In this document: positions 27,801-39,000 of the stretch, piece by piece
How positions within the stretch are numbered: the first letter of the stretch is position 1
Layout: every line of letters begins with the position of its first letter
Assembly: GCA_022842445.1 (NCBI GenBank)
Contig: JALHPO010000001.1
Span: forward strand, 1-64,000
Reading direction: 5' to 3'
Length of the DNA stretch: 64,000 bases
Source: Nitrospira sp.
GTDB lineage: Bacteria; Nitrospirota; Nitrospiria; Nitrospirales; Nitrospiraceae
The notes under the pieces: generated by a model
Database searches by the model: none
What the model saw: only the letters and a program-made list of their open reading frames with translations
What the model was told of the DNA's origin: nothing
Translations under genes and position numbers: made by a program

Positions 27801-30800
27801 GGCGATCGCGATCACTTCCCGGCCGAGACTGTCTAGATATGTCTGGCCAGGCGTATCGGCCGACTTGGCCGCGAGCCAGGCGGCGCGAACATCCGGCGAG
27901 AAAGCCAGGGTTCCATCGATCCCGCGGGGCAACGGAACCGTCGGATCGGGACTGCCGCGCTCGGCATACCAGGCGCTGTCGAGCACCGTGTCGCCGGCAT
28001 CGAACTGGCGCGTGCGCCATGGCGTAAACTCCACCTTCGTATAGGTCCCGTCCGGCAGGTCGGTACGCACGACTCGGCCAGCTGCATCGTAGAAGAGAAT
28101 GGGTGTGACGCCTTCCTCCCGCGGCATCTCGCAACCAAACCGTTCGCTGAAGAAAGGCTCGTACTGCTTGACGGGCTTGCCCTTGTTGTTGAGTACGGTC
28201 AGCCCGTTGACAATCCAGCGTAACGGGCCGCCTTCGATTTCTGGCTCTGCCTGCACCTTCTTCATCAAGACATTGCCGCTGCCATCGGAACATTCCAACG
28301 CCACTTGCAGTGGACTCGTCTCACCACCGGATTGGCTGGCATGCACCTCACGCGCAATAGCACAGGCCATCGCAGGGCGTGTGGCCCAGACAGTCACGGT
28401 TCCATCTGCTGCGCGTACTTCGCCGAAGTGGTAGACAAAGCGGCTGCTTGCCCGACTGAGCCATCGTCGGGCTTGGGCTTCATCCAACACTGACGCGGTG
28501 CAGAAGGTCTGCACGTCTGCCGTGCTCGAATTGCGCAGTGCGGCGTCCGCGCGGAAGGCGTCGAGATCATCACCATCCCAACCATCCGATGCGTTCTTAC
28601 CTTTGGCCGCGACGGCGATCACCTGACCCAGAATATCAAGGCTGGCCTCAGTGTGGTTGCCATTGACATCCACCATTTCGACCGGTGCCAGCACGCGATG
28701 ATCGAACCGCATGACTTCTGTTCGGTTTCCCCGGGCGTCGGTAACACTTCGCACATAGAGATTGAGCGGATCGTACTCCAAAGTGGTCATGGCGCCGAAC
28801 GGGTCTGTGAATCGTTCGGGCAGGAAGAAGTGACGGGCCGTATCATCCGCGAAGCCGGCGATGCCAGAACGTATCCAGTATTCCCCCATGTCTGGGTCTC
28901 GTTGGTAACCACTGCGCAACGGTTCATCAAGCAGGCTGCGGGCGCTGACGCCTGGGTGCAGTTCCCAGTCCAGCATGTCAGCTGGCAGGCTGGGCAGGCT
29001 GGCAGGCGATACGAAGATGGCTGCAAGCAGGTCGCTGGTCAGCGCGAGTTTGTAGTCCTCATACTTGAGGCCGCGGGGACCGTGGCGTCCGCGCGGCAAC
29101 GGTGACGCAGGCGCATTGATCTCGCTGGCATCGTCGAAATACAAGGCCCTGACCTGCTCGACCAGACGGCGCTGTGCCGTTTCCCCATCGGCGATGCGAT
29201 GATAGGGCAAGAGCGTCACGACCCTGGTCATTGCCGTTTCATCCAGAGAGGGATAGTGCTCACTGAGTTGCAATGCAGCAAAGTCCTCTGGCCGGAAGTA
29301 GAAAGGATCGTCCGGTATGATGCCGGTCACTTCAAAGGAGAGCGATTCGTAGGGCATCCGTAGGCGGTGATGCTTCACGGCGGCATCGAGCTCGGATGTC
29401 GCTGACATCACGACGTCAGATGTATATCGAACCTCTGTATAAGCCACCTGCCGTTCATTCTGGACGGCTCTGATCAGGTTGATCGCAGCTTCATCGAGTG
29501 CTGAGTCTTCGTGGTGTCGCACCCGCGGGTAGCCGACGGCGATGGTCTGCAGCGGGTGACCCAGCTCATCCACCCGCAACGTCAGGGTATGCGCAATACG
29601 CGGATCGGGACGCACGTGCCCGCCTAGCTCCGGGAGCGGTTGCTCATACTGATAGGTCAGTGCTTCACTTTCTGTAACCAGAAATACCGCATGCCGGTTG
29701 GCACCACGTGGCTGTAGACGCTGTATGCGGCAGTTGTGCGTGGCCGCAGAGTAGATCCGCACGGGGCGCTGTTGTTGCGAAGCGCCTGTCAGAGCATCGA
29801 CATCGAGTTCGTAGATCTCTTGACGAAGTGTCATTCCCTTGCAGGCACGCAGGGCCTCTCGCCATTCGTCGGCGTCCAACCCCTCGTCCAACAGTGGTTC
29901 CGGCAAGGCCCGCTCATGAAACTGATCGTCGAATTCGTAGCAAGCCGGGAAGTACTCCCCTTCCAAATGAGTAAGGAGACGGCGGCGGTCCATCGCGACG
30001 CCTGTATGAAACCAGGTGACGGTCTTAATCGGGGGCTGATAAAGCCGCCGATCCTCTGTAATCCATGGACTGCCGAGATTGCCGGCCTCAAAACTACCGT
30101 AGCCCTCAACGTCGATCTGCTCGACACGACCGAACCCTCTGAACTCTCGCTCGATGCCGTCATAGTACCCGTGGTGATAACTATACGTACTGCTGAACGA
30201 TGTGCCGCGCCACTGATCGCGAACGGTGACTTTGCTGACACATTGCACGGGAAACGGCAGACGCGTGATCCAGGTGGTACCTGCTGCCTTGTCGGCCAGG
30301 TAGTACAAGGTGGAAGACCGGTACTCCAGCTCCGTGCTGCCGCCAAGATTGTTCCGGGTTTCAATCAGAAGGTGGGGCTTCCCCCCGCTCATCAAGTCGA
30401 TGTACCGCACCGGCTGTGCTTGATCGGCGGGCAAATGGGAGTTCCAGACGAGGCAGGCGGTACCGCGGCCGAGTAAGTCGGTCGCTTGCACGGCATCGAG
30501 GTTGTGAGTCGCAAGCGGGAATTCGATGACCTTCTCGTTGCTCCAATAGTTTCCGGAACGATTGAAGTAGATCTGCACACCTTGGCGTCCGAGATACAGC
30601 ATATCGGTCGGTCCGCTGCCGTCGATGTCGGCAAGGCGCAGGCGGCGCGGATCGAAGTGCTCATCATGATCCAGGCGCGGCGCCCGTCCCATAGACACTT
30701 TTTCGCCGAACCGCCCGTAGCCGAGATTGGGCCAGTAACACACTTCTCCATTACGAATTCGCACAAGATCGGTGAGGCCGTCCCCACACATGTCGGCGAG

Positions 30801-32576
30801 GAACAAGGTGTCGATCCCGTCGTGAAAAACGAGCCGGATGGTACCGTCGCTGGAGGGAGCATGTGTGGTTTCCGCTGCGCCGAACCCCTGCTCGGCTTTG
30901 GATGGATACCAGGTAAAGACCTCGTCTTCCGTGACCAATGCATCGGCATGCCCATCACCGGTAAGATCGACGAAACGCAGGTTGGGATCATCCCAACGGA
31001 TGCGCGGCAAAGCCGCGAAGGGGACGAACGCATTCCAATCTTGGCCTGCCTCGCGCTCATAGAGCCCGGGGGTTGGGCCGTCGAATTCCACCACATCAAT
31101 CTCACCGTTGCCATTGAGATCCATTAACCGCTGCCCAGACAAGAGCGCCCGGTGCGCCGGCATCGTGGCCACAACACGGCTTGGTGCGAAATGGCCGTCC
31201 CCTAAATTAGCGGCATAGCGCCAGGCTCCCGCGTCTTCTGCCAAGATCCCGGACAGCCCCTCCCCATCCAAATCCACCCACTGATACCCTGGTCCTTGCG
31301 TCCCGACCGGAAGCCCTTCAAGATCGGCAGCAGCCAGTGATCGCACAGTGGGATCGATCAGCGGCCGGCTGTAGCGAAATTCGAGCGGAGGCGTTTGCCG
31401 GCTTTCGAGATGGCCTCCTACTTGGAGCTCATGTGCCCAGGACTCAATGGCATCAATGTGACTATAGCCAGGCCGTTCAGGATCTTCAGACGCACCGGCA
31501 TTCACGTAGTAAAAGCGCATGGATCCGACCAGTCCGGCTGGTCCCACTTCTGGAACCTCGGGAAAACGATGAAACATGAGCGCACGCTCAACCAGACGGG
31601 AAGTGCGGCGTTCGAATCCGGCTCGGTAGTCGGAGAAGGGGTCTGGCCGGGCGCGCCATTCACGATCCGGTTCAGGCCCCGGCGCGACCGGGTCATGGTC
31701 GCCAAAGTCGAAGACCAGCTCGAACATCCAGTCGTCGGGCAAGCGCGTAGCAGGGTCTCGGGGGTGTAGATTGGGGAAGTACGGCGCCCGATTGCCATAT
31801 CGCACACGTTTGAGATATCGCTGGGCGCTCCGCGCAGCCGATGTACGATGGGTTTCCCACTCGGCCCCTGTGTCACATCCACGGCCATCGTCAGGTTGAT
31901 ACTCGAAAAGGATGACATTCCCCTTGTCGTCGTGGGTCTCACAGATGAGCCAGCTGAAAATCCGGGAAGGATCAACCGGATCGGCAATGCGGCTCTCGCC
32001 TGTTTTCCCATACCACGTGGTGACATTCTCGCGCGTGATCGAACGCCAGAACACATCGGCTCCATTGATTTTGTTCGTCCACCGTTCAATACGGGCGAAT
32101 AGTCCTTCGACACGAGGCCTGAATACATTCACCTGATACCGCTGTCCATGGAGTCCTTGTTCTTGGGAACTGCCTCGCCATTCTCCGCTTTGCATGGAAA
32201 GAACGGGCACCAGATCTTCCGAACCAGACAGTACAAATACGTCGGACTGTTCGCGATCCAGATACTGCGGTAAGCCCTTCTCTGTTTTGCGTGCAATCGC
32301 CGGCAAGGCAAGAGCCCAGCCGAGGCCAAACGGCCCATTCCCGGCGCCTGAGTCGTAACTCAACGCCAGCTGAGGACCGAAGCCGCCCCGTCCAGGGCTT
32401 GTGCGGATCGGAACCGACAATGTCCCCGTGCCGGTAACCGGATTGGCAGTAAACTTTTCGCCGATTCCGCGGATGGCGCCGCCGCCCTTCGGCAGCGAGA
32501 TGGCAGGGGGGGCGATTTGGAACGATTTTTCGCCTGAGTGTTGTGGGCCGGTCTCGTTTCCGTTGGCTTCTGGCAC
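24891..32576 (-). CDS. Tc toxin TcB-TcC fusion (SpvB/Rhs) with unrecognised C-terminal payload, module 1
   Basis: 2561 residues. The B part begins with the SpvB-like GGGAIRGIGEKFTANPVTG. FG-GAP/VCBS beta-propeller repeats follow (VDLTGDGHADALV near 530, GDGLTDLVRIRNGEVCYWPN near 593). The C part has Rhs/YD repeats (GNITEIEDEAWTPVFFRNQ near 1950) and the Rhs core (YRYTGMERDEETGLSYHTARH, DPIGLEGG) near 2242-2300. The last 260 residues are the expected cleaved payload. They contain HAFLRVTTDEGDFVVEIGDA (His2405) and GPNSNGYVRYVIESAGG (Ser2498), a layout that could fit a papain/NlpC-like fold with Ser in place of Cys, but I do not recognise it. Start: GTG at 32576 after GGAG; an upstream TTG frame is rejected by comparison with module 2. 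Confidence 0.9.
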   Translation of the reverse strand: MPEANGNETGPQHSGEKSFQIAPPAISLPKGGGAIRGIGEKFTANPVTGTGTLSVPIRTSPGRGGFGPQLALSYDSGAGNGPFGLGWALALPAIARKTEKGLPQYLDREQSDVFVLSGSEDLVPVLSMQSGEWRGSSQEQGLHGQRYQVNVFRPRVEGLFARIERWTNKINGADVFWRSITRENVTTWYGKTGESRIADPVDPSRIFSWLICETHDDKGNVILFEYQPDDGRGCDTGAEWETHRTSAARSAQRYLKRVRYGNRAPYFPNLHPRDPATRLPDDWMFELVFDFGDHDPVAPGPEPDREWRARPDPFSDYRAGFERRTSRLVERALMFHRFPEVPEVGPAGLVGSMRFYYVNAGASEDPERPGYSHIDAIESWAHELQVGGHLESRQTPPLEFRYSRPLIDPTVRSLAAADLEGLPVGTQGPGYQWVDLDGEGLSGILAEDAGAWRYAANLGDGHFAPSRVVATMPAHRALLSGQRLMDLNGNGEIDVVEFDGPTPGLYEREAGQDWNAFVPFAALPRIRWDDPNLRFVDLTGDGHADALVTEDEVFTWYPSKAEQGFGAAETTHAPSSDGTIRLVFHDGIDTLFLADMCGDGLTDLVRIRNGEVCYWPNLGYGRFGEKVSMGRAPRLDHDEHFDPRRLRLADIDGSGPTDMLYLGRQGVQIYFNRSGNYWSNEKVIEFPLATHNLDAVQATDLLGRGTACLVWNSHLPADQAQPVRYIDLMSGGKPHLLIETRNNLGGSTELEYRSSTLYYLADKAAGTTWITRLPFPVQCVSKVTVRDQWRGTSFSSTYSYHHGYYDGIEREFRGFGRVEQIDVEGYGSFEAGNLGSPWITEDRRLYQPPIKTVTWFHTGVAMDRRRLLTHLEGEYFPACYEFDDQFHERALPEPLLDEGLDADEWREALRACKGMTLRQEIYELDVDALTGASQQQRPVRIYSAATHNCRIQRLQPRGANRHAVFLVTESEALTYQYEQPLPELGGHVRPDPRIAHTLTLRVDELGHPLQTIAVGYPRVRHHEDSALDEAAINLIRAVQNERQVAYTEVRYTSDVVMSATSELDAAVKHHRLRMPYESLSFEVTGIIPDDPFYFRPEDFAALQLSEHYPSLDETAMTRVVTLLPYHRIADGETAQRRLVEQVRALYFDDASEINAPASPLPRGRHGPRGLKYEDYKLALTSDLLAAIFVSPASLPSLPADMLDWELHPGVSARSLLDEPLRSGYQRDPDMGEYWIRSGIAGFADDTARHFFLPERFTDPFGAMTTLEYDPLNLYVRSVTDARGNRTEVMRFDHRVLAPVEMVDVNGNHTEASLDILGQVIAVAAKGKNASDGWDGDDLDAFRADAALRNSSTADVQTFCTASVLDEAQARRWLSRASSRFVYHFGEVRAADGTVTVWATRPAMACAIAREVHASQSGGETSPLQVALECSDGSGNVLMKKVQAEPEIEGGPLRWIVNGLTVLNNKGKPVKQYEPFFSERFGCEMPREEGVTPILFYDAAGRVVRTDLPDGTYTKVEFTPWRTRQFDAGDTVLDSAWYAERGSPDPTVPLPRGIDGTLAFSPDVRAAWLAAKSADTPGQTYLDSLGREVIAIAHNRTPDEAARPTIEWSVGDWGWRDEFQLTHTRLDAEGKPLWVRDARGNLVMQYIHPPKPEDDHSDEVPRDSVPTYDIAGNLLFQHSMDAGERWSLNDAAGKPFLAWDFNDVLDTEGAPHLEARLAHTEYDRLHRPLQQWLRLGSMPAAIVERFEYRDSDHLSAAESRDRNLIGQAVLHDDPGGRIEVLRKSFTGHVQHERRRLARHTTSRILDWQGSEDDRAARLESESFSRQTRHDALGRMTLLGNWHRRSEHVAVYKPIYNQRGVLAAEDFSVSARWNDGNPTGGRTWRAVHGIAYNAKGQRIRLRHGNGTETRYAYDPRTFRLVQLRSTRPATDLPFPGFHSHLSDDRVVQQLHYTYDVAGNITEIEDEAWTPVFFRNQAVEPRSLYVYDAIGRLIEATGRESADLVGSPASIADPTRVDDFPAEHELRNYRQRYEYDVVGNFITLQHGAGGGSWTRHYETAMASNRLLRTWTGSDDREAVRYGYDSHGSTLNLATVPASARIQWDWRDMIEEMDLGGGGRAWYAYDIAKQRTRKRIERLTGAVEERLYLGGMELYRRYAPSGSLIEEIETQHLFVDDQRVLLVDDVITTDNDTLGTGVLMRYQYGNHLGSVALELDETAQIVGCEEFHPYGTTAYHLVNRLVRASAKRYRYTGMERDEETGLSYHTARHYVPWLGRWGSVDPIGLEGGGNSYAYSHDDPIGLLDMSGTQSTDCEFDMCFSLEEVPEPDPGSDFVTIEDNLLVQPVIEDGEITGLLFSDVVAVDLPTLDAFLHANEENDQTRAVLTEYWRQHHPRGVSLYSESVIGPFRHAFLRVTTDEGDFVVEIGDAEGRGERTADPGLAYWEAHPETYTFHEGAITRPADPSADAQFEERLLDLSAYFSQQDETGDYVNLPTYSVLGPNSNGYVRYVIESAGGEVVMDAFLFPANDVTQPYSESPSDREERLRQLREEAREISENMSVLGFPL

Positions 32577-32640
32577 CTCAACACTCCAGGTTAGTTCGAT
32601 TCGCGAACCGGATGATGGCGGATTCAAGGTGTCGGGTCAA
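32577..32640 (-). promoter_or_regulatory. Conserved leader/promoter-like region of the module 1 BC gene
   Basis: TTGACC (32640-32635), 17 bases, then CATCAT (32617-32612), followed by a leader nearly identical to the one before the module 2 BC gene. The -10 match is weak. Conservation between two otherwise diverged modules supports a regulatory role. Confidence 0.45.
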
Positions 32641-32678
32641 GATAGAATCATGCACATAGTCACGATGCTGCTGCCCAA

Positions 32679-32883
32679 AAGCAACAGCACCCGCGACTTC
32701 AACGACAACGGTTCACAGTTTTTTATCTGTGTGGGAGAGAACAGCGGGCTGGATCGCCGTTACACAGTATTCGGCGAGGTGTTCCGAGGACTCGATGTCA
32801 TCGACAAGATTGTCTCTGCCGCCAGAGATCAAGCCGACAACCCGCTGGAGCCGATTGCAATGAAGGTGACGGTGAAGGAGTGA
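32679..32883 (+). pseudogene. Relic of the 3' end of the cyclophilin gene
   Basis: This stretch encodes the last 68 or so residues of the cyclophilin at 15706-16227 (SNSTRDFNDNGSQFFICVG, then LDRRYTVFGEVFRG) in the same orientation, ending in its own TGA. There is no start region or catalytic Arg part, so it cannot make an active enzyme. In the central 155 bases only seven mismatches were counted by eye, all in third codon positions and synonymous; the first and last 20-30 bases differ more. It marks the junction between the two Tc modules. Confidence 0.9.
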
Positions 32884-32970
32884 GAAAGAGCTGGAAGTGT
32901 CACGCCGATGCAAAGCGAAGCTATGACTGGGATCAATTCCATCCCGGTCCTATATCCATCGTCAACGCCA

Positions 32971-33002
32971 GAGGCACAGGCATTCTCTAATGCCTGTGCC
33001 TC
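32971..33002. terminator. Hairpin after the module 2 TcA gene
   Basis: Perfect 14-base arms (GAGGCACAGGCATT and complement) around a CTCT loop. It lies 10 bases beyond the TAA of the TcA gene on the minus strand, and 87 bases after the cyclophilin relic on the plus strand. No T-run follows on either strand. Confidence 0.6.
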
Positions 33003-33012
33003 CAGATCTTGT

Positions 33013-36000
33013 TTACGCAGGCAAGCTCACCGATAGGAGCAGAAGCCGATCAGCAAGAGTGTTCGGCAATAGCCCGGTATTGCCGGTTCCAACTCCGTCA
33101 GTAAGTGCGTTCGCGGACCATTGTCGAGGTTCGGTGGAAGCCTGACTTCCTGGTGGCCACACCTTACTAAAGGAAGGCGCAGAAATCGTCTCTTTAAGCA
33201 CATCGGCTACGGATACTTCGCGCACGGTTAGCTTTTTCACATTGCCACCGGCAACGATCCTGACCGCTTCCATCCAATATGGCAGCACATCACGAGTGAT
33301 CGGAATTGTCAGATCCGTGGTGGCATTAGCACGCGCCCATTGCGTGGGAAAGTCCGATCGGCAACTGAGGAGAACTGGGAAACGCAGCGGTTCATTATTC
33401 GGCTGTTGCAGTAGGGTCATCAGACTAGCAATTGATCCGGTTGCAGCATCTCGCAACAAGTCTCCGCCATCACGCGCGGTGTACCGAAAGGTTAAAATAA
33501 CGTCCGAGATCGTCGAATAATCGAACTGCGGATATTCGGCCGGCAACTCGAGTCTCCAGGTACTGATCACACCATTTCCCTCAAACGGCAGAAACCGTTC
33601 GTCGCGCAGTTGAGTCTCAAACATACCGCTATCGGCGCTACCAGTACTGGTAACAATGGCTTCTGTGGCTCCGAAGTAGTCCGCAAATCGAGAATCGTCT
33701 CGATCCCGCAGGCGCAAATAACCGGGACTCGTCAAACCGGTACTATCATGACGCACTTCGCTCTTAAGCAAAGTGAGTTTACAGTTGACGCTTGTAAATG
33801 GCCCGGTCACGCTCGGAATACTCACGCTGACGGATTTGATGCGGCGCAGGTAGTGACCTGGCGTATCAAGGTCGAACAACCATTCTGGAATATCAAACTC
33901 ACAGGTACACCCCGCAGCCTTGGCTCGGAGCTGCACAAGCGCTTCCGGATTGAGCCGCCGCAAGGAAATGTGCTTGGTCAGCTCATATTCGCGGCGGTTC
34001 TGGTCGAGATAGGCAATTTCCAGTCGTTTAAGATCCTGGTGCAGCCGCTCCCCGGCCAGCAACCCATCGCGTAGCGAATCCCAGTAGTCATTGCGCACAA
34101 TATTCAACGGCTTAACGCCCAGTTCACGAGAAGCGGCACGCTCGGCACGACGAGCCATGTCGACAGCCATGCGGTAGGCATTGAAATACAACCGCGAGAG
34201 CTCAGTCTTCATCCACTCATACAGCTGGACGTTCGAAAACTTGCTGCGCATCACCTCATCGACGCCCTTGGCCTGCTCAATCTGTTCGAGATGATTATCG
34301 AGCTCATTTTTCGTGATATCGATGCGGATCTGGTTGGCAAGAATCTGCTTGTCGATTTGCTGCAGTTCCTTGAGCGTTTGGTTGCTTTGAAAGGCCCACT
34401 CGTCCCGGCGGCGGATGTGACCGGCCATCATCCCCTGCTGTTCGGCATGAGCTCTCCACCCTTGCGATACCATCGCAAATGCATCTCCAAGATGTGATGA
34501 AGCCGTCCCAACATACTCGACAACTTTTGCAGCGTTGGTGAACTTATCGGCCGGGACTGCCGCAAGAGCAGATGCGGTTACATAAAATCCACCCCCAACA
34601 ATCTTTGATATATTCGCCGCCATTGACCATGCATTTGCACCTTCCATTCCAACATATTGTTCACTCTCTTCCTTAATCAGTCCCCAATTTGATCGATTAC
34701 TTGCCAACCCAGAGTCGATGGTTCCCAGCATAGCCTCTTCACCCGCACTCTCATTTTCCTTCAGTGTTGGAATATCCTTCTTTCCAAGCAGACGCTGATA
34801 CTGCGCATATCGCGCACTGATCGTCTTTCTACTGGCACGCAGTGCCTCGACATTACGCTCCGCTTCGGATATTTGCAGCGCGCGTACGTCACGCACCAGT
34901 TTGAGCAAACTGATTTCATTGGACGAGCGCAATTGGGCCAAGTGTTCCGCATCGCGCTTTTCGATGGCAGACAACATGGCTGCGCCTAATGACTTGCACT
35001 CGTTCGCTAATTCTGCAGCGCGGCCGGACAGAATGCTATACCGGTAATGGGGCGGCGGTGCATACAGTCCCGCTATAACGTCCCCGAGATCGAGACCTGC
35101 TGCTGTTGCACGTACAAGCAACTCAGGATCTATCGGCGCATCCATCAACGGCAACGTGCGCCGGACACCTTCGATATTGCGGCAGTTCCGTATATTACTG
35201 AGCCGGGCATCGACCGTATTCCAATACGACAACACCTTGTCGTTGAACGGCATACAGAAATACAGCATGCCGTCGGGGGTCGGCTGGTTTACCGTATCTT
35301 TTGGCCGCCAGCCTGTTGTTAGATTGCTTTGTCCTTGCACGCCAACGTCGATCCAGAAATTAGCGAATTCATCCCACTTGGTGATCTTGTCGTCGTAGCT
35401 GAAGGCCGGGCGATTTGTTTTGCTTTGGTGTAGTTGCGGGCGACGGCCAAGAATTCGTTCAGCAAGCACATACAACATGGTCGCCTCGTTGATGGATTCA
35501 CGAGTATCGCGCCTGTAGAGACTGTCGGCCCAGGCGATCAGATTGTCCAGATAAGCGAACAGCGTCCGCCAGAGAAATGCGATATGCCGGCGTCGCGCTA
35601 TCAAGAAGGGGCGAAAAGGCGCATCGCGCCAGCGGTTGATCAACTTACGCACGACGCCGGCGTCAGCATCGCTTGCAAACCCGCCCGCCACTTGTGCCAG
35701 TGCGGTCAAATCGTCAATCACCTGTTGGTTCAAATCCAGCTCTTTGAATACGCGGAACTTCAAGAATCGTTTGGCATCGGCGCCGGCTTCACTACTGGTA
35801 GGGTCAAACACAAAGCGCAGCCAGCGCTCCGCCTCTTCGAACTTGTGCTGCTTCGACAACTGGTCGGCGATCAGCAGGGGAGCATGAAAGTATATTTCCC
35901 AGTTGTAGCAAGCAAACGGCATGCGGGCGTCGAAGGTAAATGCACCACTCCTTATTTGAGTCCAAATCGCGACAGATCCCATGGCCGGCACAGGCAAGCG

Positions 36001-39000
36001 GTCTGCCCCGAAATTGCTGATTTGACTCGATGGCAAAATTTTGAATTGAGACCAATCAGCCCTGCGCAATGTGGCTTCGCTGAAGGAGTCCGGGTAGACG
36101 AAGAATCCATTACCGGAAAGTTTCATCAAAGGGTTTCCAAGATCGACGTAGCAACCATACCCGTTCTCCAAATAATGCCACGACAATGGCACACCATCGT
36201 GAGGATACGATGACGCGGATCCTATTGCCCAAAACTGCGAACTTCCCGTTTGATTAAAGATGACCGTGTCCAAATAGCCACGCCGGGCAATAGTGAACGA
36301 TAGCGGCCCTGCCGGCATTTCTCGAAATCCATTCATCCACGGCTGTGAGTTTCTCACTTGGCCTACCAGAATCACCCCGCTTCCGGAGGTTTTCGTTACG
36401 AGGTCATCGTGGGACAAATGGAATTCGGATACGTGCTGAAGCTCCCTTTGCGAGACGAGATCAATGCCTATATTTTTCAGCTGGGCCTGCGTGAGCCGCC
36501 GTCCATCAATTTCGCAATTCAGCGTCGCTCGTGCAAGACTGCCCATCGGCACAGTACTCAACGTTTCGGGTCCGCTCGAAAGAGAAATTCCATTTACCAC
36601 AAGATTGAGCGTATATGCTGCAGATGATTGCTCTCCGACCTTGGTTATCGTTGTTGGAGTCCCGCCATGAGGGACCACGTTCTGACCCTCTATCAGGCAT
36701 GAATAAATCCCCTCTGTTCCATTCAGCACCACAAGATCCTCCGCGCCGCTAGGTCCTATGATACGCATCCAGGCCTTGCAGCTGACAATTCTGCGCGAGC
36801 TGGCAACTCGAAGCTGTTCAATAAAGAGATTAAAGCTATCGTTGTTCTGGATGGAGCGTGAGTAGTTAACATAGGCATCCACGAACGTGGCGATGTAGTC
36901 GATTAACTTAGCATCGTCCGGGACCGCTCTCTCCAAGTGGGTATTGTCTCTAAGTGCTTGCTTATGCCTTCGCACTGCCTCATCGGGGTCATAAAACACA
37001 TACATGGGATGCCCTGAAAACTCCCAGGCTCCCAGGCGCATATTCATATAGAGTGGATCACCTCCGCTTTGGACCTTGGGAGCATTTCGATCAGTGCTCG
37101 TGGTCCAGCTTTCGGTGATCATCCAGCACACTGTCATCTGATCCTTGATTGCCGAAGGAAGATTGGAGAAACTTCCTGCTATGAGTTGAGTAAGTGGTAA
37201 CGCCCACTGGTAGTTCAATACTGCATTAAAGTCTCCGCCCCAGAAAAGCGGTTCCGGGACCCCCGGGAGAGTTGGCTCCTTGACATTGGATGTGTTGGCA
37301 CCAGCGGCAAGCGCATAAACGATAATTCTCGCAATGCTACTTTCCGGTGTGGTTTCGCATCGAATCGAGAAGCCCTCTCGCTCTTCTGAAAAAGGCGCCG
37401 AGACCTCTCTCCAGAACTCGCGAGAGACGCTGGACTTCCGCCAGGCTTTCCCGTCGTATCGCGACCACGCCAGCTTCACCTCCCATTCGTCGATTGAGTC
37501 ATTCTTGATTGGCCGAATTAACGGCCAGGCAATGTACAAGTTCCCGCTCAATACAAAGGGCATGACGTGATCGCCCTGTATATCCAATTCAATGCGCTGC
37601 CACGGCGACCACTCCATGTGAGGACTGCTAAAATCAACGCAGTGGCGCCAGAAATAGGCATAGGGCGGATTGGCAGTTCGGCCAACGACGTAAAGCGTAC
37701 GACGAAGAGGAACTCCGTACTCGTCACTTTGGACATTTCCCTGACTGTCACGCGAAATATCCTCATACATGCCAAGCACCTGCACCTGCCCCATCTGTGC
37801 TACATCGTCAAGGAATTGCCCAAACGCCTGATTGGCCAGATCTTGCGTCAACTCGCCCTGTCCCAGTGCCGACTCCAGTTGCTTGAAGCTCGATGATTTG
37901 TCGTCACGCAGTTCCGGAAACAGCCAGTTTTCCGGGAACAAGAAAACCTTTCGATTGGCTTCCCAGACGCGGTAGTTGCGCATCCAGGTCCAGCGCTGCT
38001 TAAGTTCCGGTTCGGCAGTGATCTCGGACTCGATGCCGAACAGAATACGTTGCGCGAAGAGTTGCACGGCGGTGACGGCCTCCAAGATGCGCGTAGTTTC
38101 AAAGCACGGCTCCATCTGATGGTCGATCAGAAAATGCTCGTACAGTGCTTTTCCATTGTTCCATTTATCCGAATTATTGCGGCCGACAATCTGTGCGACA
38201 TGATAGGCCACCAGTGCATCGCGTCGTTGCCGGCGCAACAAGTCCCCGATCTTCTGCAATGAGGTTTGTAAGTCGTCGCCCGCCAGCTTCGCTTCGAGCA
38301 ACGCTTTCGCCGTATCGCCCGCAAGCGCATTGTTCGCCGGATCGATCAGCCGGGCTATCTGTGTTGCATCGGCACCGATATGCTTGGCTAACAGCAGCCA
38401 TTCGAACGCGAGACGCAATTTTTCCGGATTACGCAAGTCGAGTATTGAAATTGCACCGGGCTGCACTGAAAGGGCTTGCCCTATGAGGGGCACTGCGAGT
38501 GTTTCTACGATATCCACGCGTGCAGTCAACGGACGCAAGGTATCTGCAGAAACCAGTGCGCCGGGAGCAGTCAATCGAAGCAATACTTCAGTCAAGGCCG
38601 GGCGCGAGAGTTGATCGGGCTGTTGCAGCCACAGCAGATCAAGCAATGCCTGCCATTGGGGATTCTGCCAGGCAGTGCTATTCAGAGATGCCGAAGCCAG
38701 CAAGTCGCGCCAGTTGATTCCCGGCTCCGATCCCACGGTAATCCGCTCGGCTATCTCTATCGTCTCATTATCTATGCCCAGTGCTCCTCGGAGTGCCAAC
38801 AGCCGATAGAGACGATCCATCCATGCGTGCAGCCGGGGCATCGCTGTGGCAGTCACGCTTGGCGGGCTCGGTTGAGTCGATGAGGTATCGACCCAAAAGC
38901 TCTGACTGAGAAACGCTAAGTATGCATGGAGGGGCTGCCCTTGTGCAGGATCAAGCAGCAACCGCGAGGCAAGAAGCGGGACTACCTCGGATTCAGACAA

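Noticed and set aside
32401..32883. 160-codon plus-strand frame ending in cyclophilin sequence, as a possible complete gene
   Set aside because: Its first half is antisense to the BC1 gene; only the last part is cyclophilin-like and lacks the catalytic N-terminal portion, so it is listed as a relic.
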